Origin: UBA1227 sp045599345
Lineage (GTDB): Bacteria; Bacillota; Clostridia; Oscillospirales; Acutalibacteraceae
Reading direction: 5' to 3'
Length of the DNA stretch: 64,000 nucleotides
Assembly (NCBI GenBank): GCA_045599345.1
Contig: JAZRVV010000036.1
Span: 1-64,000 of the forward strand
Position 1 is the first letter of the stretch, and each line of letters begins with the position of its first letter. Positions 59,541-64,000 of this stretch are shown here, piece after piece. Position numbers and translations under genes: made by a program. The notes below the pieces were generated by a model that was not told the origin of the DNA, did not search any database, and saw nothing but the letters and a program-made list of their open reading frames with translations.

Positions 59541-59545
59541 ATAAT
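59517..59545 (+). promoter_or_regulatory. Candidate hisS-aspS promoter
   Basis: TTGCAA at 59517-59522, 17 bases, TATAAT at 59540-59545. The -35 is nested in the preceding terminator hairpin. The leader is under 45 bases, too short for a T-box. Confidence 0.6.
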
Positions 59546-59591
59546 TAACGCGTTATTTTTATATTTAATCGTATACGACGGAGGCTTAAAC

Positions 59592-60953
59592 ATGGCATTA
59601 CTTACGAGTGCAATCAAAGGCACGGAAGATATTCTTCCAAGCGAGAGCTATAAAAATCGCTTCGTAGAAGCAACACTTGCTGACATCGCTGGAAACTTTG
59701 GATTCCGTGAGATTCGCACACCTGTATTTGAACATACAGAGCTTTTCAATCGTTCTGTTGGTGATACAACTGACGTAGTACAAAAGGAAATGTATACTTT
59801 TGAGGACAAGGGTGGACGTTCAATCACTCTTCGCCCAGAGGGTACTGCTGGTGCGGTTCGTGCTTTCTTGGAGCATGGCCTTTTCAATGATGCATTGCCA
59901 CAGAAGGTATATTATTTCACATCATGCTACAGGTATGAAAAGCCACAGGCTGGTCGCCTTCGTGAATTCCATCAATTTGGCGTTGAGTGCTTTGGTGCAG
60001 AGAGCGCCGCTGCTGATGCAGAAGTAATCTCTCTGGCAAGTGAAATCTTTGGTTTCCTTGGAATAGAGGGCTTGGAGCTTCAAATCAACTCAATCGGTTG
60101 CCCAACTTGTAGGGCAAAGTTCCAAGAGGCATTAAAAGAATACTTTGAGAGCAAGAAGGATCAGCTTTGCGAGACATGTCTTTCAAGACTTGATCGCAAC
60201 CCTATGAGAATCCTTGACTGCAAGAGCCCAGTTTGTTCTGAGATAGCAAAGGATGCTCCGGTTGTTCTTGATTACCTCTGTGATGATTGTAGTGCTCACT
60301 TTGAGAGTTTGAAGAAATATCTTGAGGCCATGAGCATCCCATACAAGGTTAATCCTACTATTGTTCGTGGACTTGATTACTATACCAAGACCGTATTTGA
60401 ATTTGTTGCAACAGGCATTGGTGCCCAAGGCACCGTTTGCGGCGGCGGTCGATATGACGGCCTCTGCGAGGAGCTTGGTGGCAACCATGTACCAGCACTT
60501 GGTTTTGGCCTCGGACTCGAGCGCTTGATGCTCGTACTCGAGCAGCAGGGCATCGAGCTTCCAGAGGAGCAAAAGTGCAACCTTTATGTTGCACCAGCTG
60601 GCGAGGCCGCAGCTCTCTTTGCCGCCGGTCTTGTTACCAACCTTCGTCAGGAAGGTGTGTTTGCACTCTTTGATGTATCAAATCGTGGTATTAAGGCACA
60701 GATGAAGTATGCAAACAAAATAGGCGCCGAGTACGTAGTAGTTATCGGTGATAATGAACTAAGTTCTGGCGTCGCAAGACTTAAAAATATGGATTCTGGT
60801 GAGGAGACAGAGGTTAAACTCGACACCCTCTCAGAGGACTTTGTAGAGATATCAATTAGACAGTCGGTTGCAAACCTTGATTTGGGCGAGGACCTTGAAA
60901 ATGTTGATGTCAGTGGCATAGACTTTAATTCACTGTTTGGAGGCAAGCTTTAA
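59592..60953 (+). CDS. hisS: Histidyl-tRNA synthetase
   Basis: A 453-residue class II synthetase. Motif 1 region GTEDILPSES, motif 2 FTSCYRYEKPQAGRLREFHQ (part near 112-131), the histidine A loop GLDYYTKTVFEF, and motif 3 LGFGLGLERLM are all present. The anticodon-binding domain follows, and about 35 extra acidic residues end the protein (DLGEDLENVDVSG). ATG 59592 has GGAGG upstream. aspS starts on the last base of its stop codon. Confidence 0.97.
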   Translation: MALLTSAIKGTEDILPSESYKNRFVEATLADIAGNFGFREIRTPVFEHTELFNRSVGDTTDVVQKEMYTFEDKGGRSITLRPEGTAGAVRAFLEHGLFNDALPQKVYYFTSCYRYEKPQAGRLREFHQFGVECFGAESAAADAEVISLASEIFGFLGIEGLELQINSIGCPTCRAKFQEALKEYFESKKDQLCETCLSRLDRNPMRILDCKSPVCSEIAKDAPVVLDYLCDDCSAHFESLKKYLEAMSIPYKVNPTIVRGLDYYTKTVFEFVATGIGAQGTVCGGGRYDGLCEELGGNHVPALGFGLGLERLMLVLEQQGIELPEEQKCNLYVAPAGEAAALFAAGLVTNLRQEGVFALFDVSNRGIKAQMKYANKIGAEYVVVIGDNELSSGVARLKNMDSGEETEVKLDTLSEDFVEISIRQSVANLDLGEDLENVDVSGIDFNSLFGGKL

Positions 60954-62746
60954 TGGATAATATGAATGGTCTTAAAAGGACTAATTACTGTGGTGAGTTT
61001 AATTCCTCATTCATAGGCAAAGAAGTAGTAGTATGCGGTTGGGCTGCAAAGCAGCGTGACCTTGGCGCACTTATCTTTATTGATTTGCGCGACCGCACAG
61101 GTATTGTTCAGCTTGCTTTTGACGATTCAACAGAGAAGGAAATTTTTGACAAGGCATTTTCTGTCCGTTCAGAGTTTGTACTTATGGCAAAGGGCGTAGT
61201 TCGTGAGCGTTCATCAAAGAACCTTGAAATTCCAACTGGAGAGGTTGAGATTTTCGTAAACGACCTTAGAATTCTTGGTAAGTCAGAGACTCCTCCATTT
61301 GAAATAGTTGAGGATTGCAAGACAGATGAACTTATCCGTTTAAAGTACAGATACTTAGACCTCCGTCGTCCTGACCTTCAAAAGAATATTTTGATGCGTC
61401 ACAAGATTACAAAGATAGTTCGTGACTTCTTTGACGAGAATGGTTTTGTTGAGATAGAGACACCAATGCTTATCAAGTCTACACCAGAGGGAGCACGTGA
61501 CTTCCTTGTTCCAAGTAGACTTCATAACGGCGACTTCTATGCACTTCCACAGTCTCCTCAACTTTATAAGCAGCTCTCAATGGTAGCAGGTTTTGACCGC
61601 TATATGCAGATTGCTCGCTGCTTCAGAGATGAGGACCTTCGTGCTGATCGTCAGCCTGAGTTTACTCAGATTGACCTTGAAATGTCATTTGTTGATATGG
61701 AGGACATCCTCGATATGGGCGAACGTTTCATGGTTCGCGTATTCAAGGAAGCACTTGATGTTGATGTTACTCTTCCACTTCCACGTCTCACATTCAAGGA
61801 GGCTATGGAACGCTTCGGTTCAGATAAGCCGGACACACGCTATGGCATGGAGCTTTATGACCTTTCTGATATCGTAAAGGACTGTGGCTTTGGTGTATTT
61901 GAATCAGCAATTGCTGGTGGTGGTAGCGTACGCGCAATCACCGCAAAGAACGCATCAGCAGTGTATTCTCGTAAAGAGATAGACAAGCTCACAGAAATGG
62001 CAAAGGGCATCGGTGCCAAGGGCCTTGCATGGGTCCGCTGGACAGATGACGGCATTAGCTCATCCTTTGGCAAGTTTATTTCAGAGGAAAAGATGGATGC
62101 CATCTTAAAGGCTGGTAATACAGAAAAGGGCGATGTAGTATTTATCATTGGCGATACTAACAATTCCCATGTTTTAAGCATTCTTGGTGCTATCCGCCAA
62201 GAGGCTGCAAAGAAGCTTGATGTTATCCCACAGGACAAGTACAACCTCCTTTGGATCACAGAATTCCCGTTCTTCGAGTGGGATGAGGACCTTGAGACAT
62301 TTGTTGCTATGCACCATCCGTTTACAGCACCTATGGATGATTGCCTCGAGTACCTCGAGTCCGACAAAGCAAAGGTTCGCGCTAAGTGTTACGACCTTGT
62401 ACTCAATGGTGTTGAGCTTGCTTCTGGTTCTATCCGTATTACGGATCCAGAACTCCAATCACGCATATTTGACCTTCTTGGTCTTACTAAAGAAGAGGCT
62501 CAGCAGAAGTTTGGATATCTTCTCGATGCCTTCAAGTTTGGCCCACCACCTCACGGTGGTATGGGACTTGGCCTCGATAGACTCATTATGCAGATGCTTC
62601 GCCTCGAGACACTTCGCGATGTTATCGCTTATCCAAAGAACAAAGATGCCATAGAACCTATGACATCTTGCCCAAGCAGCGTTGATAACGCTCAGCTTGA
62701 GGAGCTTGGAATCGCCGTAACACATCGCGAGGAAAAAGCAGAATAA
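60953..62746 (+). CDS. aspS: Aspartyl-tRNA synthetase
   Basis: A 597-residue bacterial-type AspRS: anticodon-binding OB fold (1-110), catalytic core with ETPMLIKSTPEGARDFLVP (start near 170) and FRDEDLRADRQPEFTQ, the GAD insertion domain (285-410), and motif 3 GLGLDRL. The GAD domain marks the bacterial form. The start overlaps the hisS stop by one base; GGAGG lies nine bases upstream within hisS. hisS-aspS pairing is common in Bacillota. Confidence 0.98.
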   Translation: MDNMNGLKRTNYCGEFNSSFIGKEVVVCGWAAKQRDLGALIFIDLRDRTGIVQLAFDDSTEKEIFDKAFSVRSEFVLMAKGVVRERSSKNLEIPTGEVEIFVNDLRILGKSETPPFEIVEDCKTDELIRLKYRYLDLRRPDLQKNILMRHKITKIVRDFFDENGFVEIETPMLIKSTPEGARDFLVPSRLHNGDFYALPQSPQLYKQLSMVAGFDRYMQIARCFRDEDLRADRQPEFTQIDLEMSFVDMEDILDMGERFMVRVFKEALDVDVTLPLPRLTFKEAMERFGSDKPDTRYGMELYDLSDIVKDCGFGVFESAIAGGGSVRAITAKNASAVYSRKEIDKLTEMAKGIGAKGLAWVRWTDDGISSSFGKFISEEKMDAILKAGNTEKGDVVFIIGDTNNSHVLSILGAIRQEAAKKLDVIPQDKYNLLWITEFPFFEWDEDLETFVAMHHPFTAPMDDCLEYLESDKAKVRAKCYDLVLNGVELASGSIRITDPELQSRIFDLLGLTKEEAQQKFGYLLDAFKFGPPPHGGMGLGLDRLIMQMLRLETLRDVIAYPKNKDAIEPMTSCPSSVDNAQLEELGIAVTHREEKAE

Positions 62747-62760
62747 AGCAAAAAGTTAAA

Positions 62761-62789
62761 GCCCGCTCGAAAAGAGCGGGCCTTTTGTT
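62761..62789. terminator. Terminator between aspS and the SDR-family gene
   Basis: GCCCGCTC and GAGCGGGC form an 8-bp GC-rich stem with a short A-rich loop, followed by CTTTTGTTT. It lies between convergent genes. Confidence 0.85.
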
Positions 62790-62811
62790 TCGCGATTAAT
62801 TAGATTTCTAA

Positions 62812-63840
62812 TTATTCACCCTTCATACCAAGAAGGTTAGCAGTACCTTCAACAGCAGCTACTGAAAGCTTGATTGAATCGAAGATAGCAGATTCGATGT
62901 CATCTGGTGTAGCACCAAGAGACTCAGCGATACCTGTGTCGATGAAGATGTCATCGCCCATAAGATCAGCTGTTGTGAAGAGTGATGTACCAGACTCGAT
63001 GTTGCGCTTCTTGTAATCTCTAAGGATACCGAAGAGACCGAGCTTCATTGCTACAGGTGGTACATAGAGGATTGGACGGTTAGCGCCCATGCCACGTGCG
63101 TTGTAAACGATCTTGAGGAATGGACCCCACTTCATGTTGTAGCAAGCGCATGGAAGTGCTTCGTAACCCTTTGACTGACGTGTAGCTGAACCACAGATGC
63201 ACTCACCAACCTGACGGCATGTAAGCATAGCTGTGCCGCCCCATGGGTACATTGTGAATGGCCACTTATCCATCATCTTAATCTTGTCGATGAGGATTGT
63301 CCATACTGGACGACGGCCTGGCTGTGTGCCGAAGATGTATGGAAGTTCAAGTACGTCAACTGAGAAGTTCTCGTCGCAAGAATCCTTGCAGAACTGCTCC
63401 TGAGCAAGACGTGACTGGATGTATGGGTTTCTATCGCTACGATAGTCTGGCTTCTCTGGATGCATCTTTGCCCAGTAAGCGAAGTAAGAACCGAGTACTG
63501 TAGCGTGCTTTACGCCAGCCTTCTTACAGATTGGGAAGATTCTCTCAAGAGGAGCGATGTTGAACTTGTGGTACTTAGGAAGTACAGGAGCTTCCATTTC
63601 TACACGCTCGTCAACGCCTGCTGCGAATACGAATGCGTCAGCACCCTTAAGCCACTTTTCGATGTCAGCATCTGACCACTTGTTGATATCCTGGAAGATG
63701 ATTTCCATCTCTTCTGGGATTGGAGCTCCCTCTGGAAGAGGAGGAAGAGCAAGTGTAGATACTTGATGACCCTGAGCGATCATAACTTTTGCAGCTTCAG
63801 CACCAAGGAGGCCTGTGCCGCCGATCATACAAATTTTCAT
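62812..63840 (-). CDS. NAD(P)-dependent epimerase/dehydratase-like extended SDR protein
   Basis: A 342-residue Rossmann-fold protein. The nucleotide motif GGTGLLG is at residues 8-14, and a loop VFAAGVDERV follows strand 4. The candidate catalytic tyrosine is in RNPYIQSRLAQEQF, giving YxxxR where most SDR enzymes have YxxxK. The C-terminal part is rich in Met, Cys and aromatic residues and has no recognised motif. The substrate is unknown. AAGGAG lies ten bases before the ATG, and a strong promoter precedes it. It is transcribed toward the origin and alone. Confidence 0.8.
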   Translation of the reverse strand: MKICMIGGTGLLGAEAAKVMIAQGHQVSTLALPPLPEGAPIPEEMEIIFQDINKWSDADIEKWLKGADAFVFAAGVDERVEMEAPVLPKYHKFNIAPLERIFPICKKAGVKHATVLGSYFAYWAKMHPEKPDYRSDRNPYIQSRLAQEQFCKDSCDENFSVDVLELPYIFGTQPGRRPVWTILIDKIKMMDKWPFTMYPWGGTAMLTCRQVGECICGSATRQSKGYEALPCACYNMKWGPFLKIVYNARGMGANRPILYVPPVAMKLGLFGILRDYKKRNIESGTSLFTTADLMGDDIFIDTGIAESLGATPDDIESAIFDSIKLSVAAVEGTANLLGMKGE

Positions 63841-63886
63841 ATGAACAATCTCCTTATAAAATTATTTCCAAAATAAAGGTGGTTAT

Positions 63887-63915
63887 ATTTTAGACCTATT
63901 TAATGGATATGTCAA
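63887..63915 (-). promoter_or_regulatory. Promoter of the SDR-family gene
   Basis: On the minus strand a consensus TTGACA (63915-63910), 17 bases, and TAAAAT (63892-63887), 47 bases before the start codon. No operator-like dyad is evident. The remaining bases to the window end hold nothing I can assign. Confidence 0.7.
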
Positions 63916-64000
63916 CGAAAGTGTCCAAATGTACATAAAAAAGTTTCAAACAGATTTATGTAGTTTAATGAGCAGCGTAAAAATATAAGATGTACACAAA

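Noticed and set aside
61855..62367. 170-residue frame antisense to aspS
   Set aside because: No recognisable motif, and it is the shadow of a highly conserved gene.

Overview
This window is the replication-origin region of a low-to-moderate GC Bacillota chromosome, most likely a Clostridia member. The evidence is the gene order dnaA-dnaN-yaaA-recF-remB-gyrB-gyrA on one side and rpmH-rnpA-yidD-yidC-jag on the other. Supporting markers are parAB with two perfect parS sites, infC-rpmI-rplT behind an L20-type leader, and clostridial-type neighbourhoods such as rnc / Elp3-like radical SAM / smc / ftsY and efp / CD1247-type protein. I cannot place it below class level from sequence alone. No sporulation-specific gene is visible, but that says little for a 64 kb window.

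Layout. At 0.1-2.7 kb there is an Old-Yellow-Enzyme-type flavo-iron-sulfur oxidoreductase behind an operator-like dyad, then a dCMP deaminase. At 2.8-13.0 kb, on the minus strand and reading away from the origin, lie dnaA, dnaN, yaaA, recF, remB, gyrB, gyrA and an LCP cell-wall ligase. The dnaA-rpmH gap near 13.1 kb, together with the dnaA-dnaN gap, is the probable oriC. At 13.3-16.0 kb, plus strand, are rpmH, rnpA, yidD, yidC and jag. At 16.0-23.0 kb the block mnmE-mnmG-rsmG-parS-parA-parB-serS is on the minus strand, inverted relative to the usual order and so head-on to replication. At 23.2-29.4 kb are glyS, a cysteine synthase-like gene, lexA with a divergent membrane-anchored unknown, a cyclase-family hydrolase, a PH-like membrane protein, a MOSC protein and tRNA-Gly.

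At 29.5-49.9 kb there is the infC operon, followed by a tightly packed run of sixteen genes (trmH-type methyltransferase, dprA, topA, trmFO, plsX, rnc, radical SAM, smc, ftsY, rdgB, yhbY, nadD, yqeK, rsfS, leuS, mscS). Most of these overlap or nearly touch. At 50.0-53.7 kb are rpsU, yqeG, an M24 peptidase, efp, a CD1247-type zinc-ribbon protein and maf. At 53.7-59.5 kb is the elongation/shape cluster mreB-mreC-mreD-PBP2, then a MinD-type ATPase without minC or minE, and a methylglyoxal synthase homologue. At 59.6-62.7 kb are hisS and aspS. The window closes with a minus-strand SDR-family gene behind a strong promoter.

Nearly everything here is housekeeping: replication initiation and segregation, translation, tRNA modification, envelope growth. 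I see no IS element, prophage, CRISPR array or defence island. The unusual points sit inside familiar genes: a methylglyoxal synthase homologue with three catalytic positions replaced; a DnaA whose box-reading aspartate is a histidine, matched by a recurrent non-canonical 9-mer in both flanking gaps; FtsY with its acidic domain at the C-terminus; a parS site built into the terminator of rsmG; a cysteine/histidine cluster inside the CD1247-type protein; and gyrase subunits with non-standard residues at known quinolone positions.
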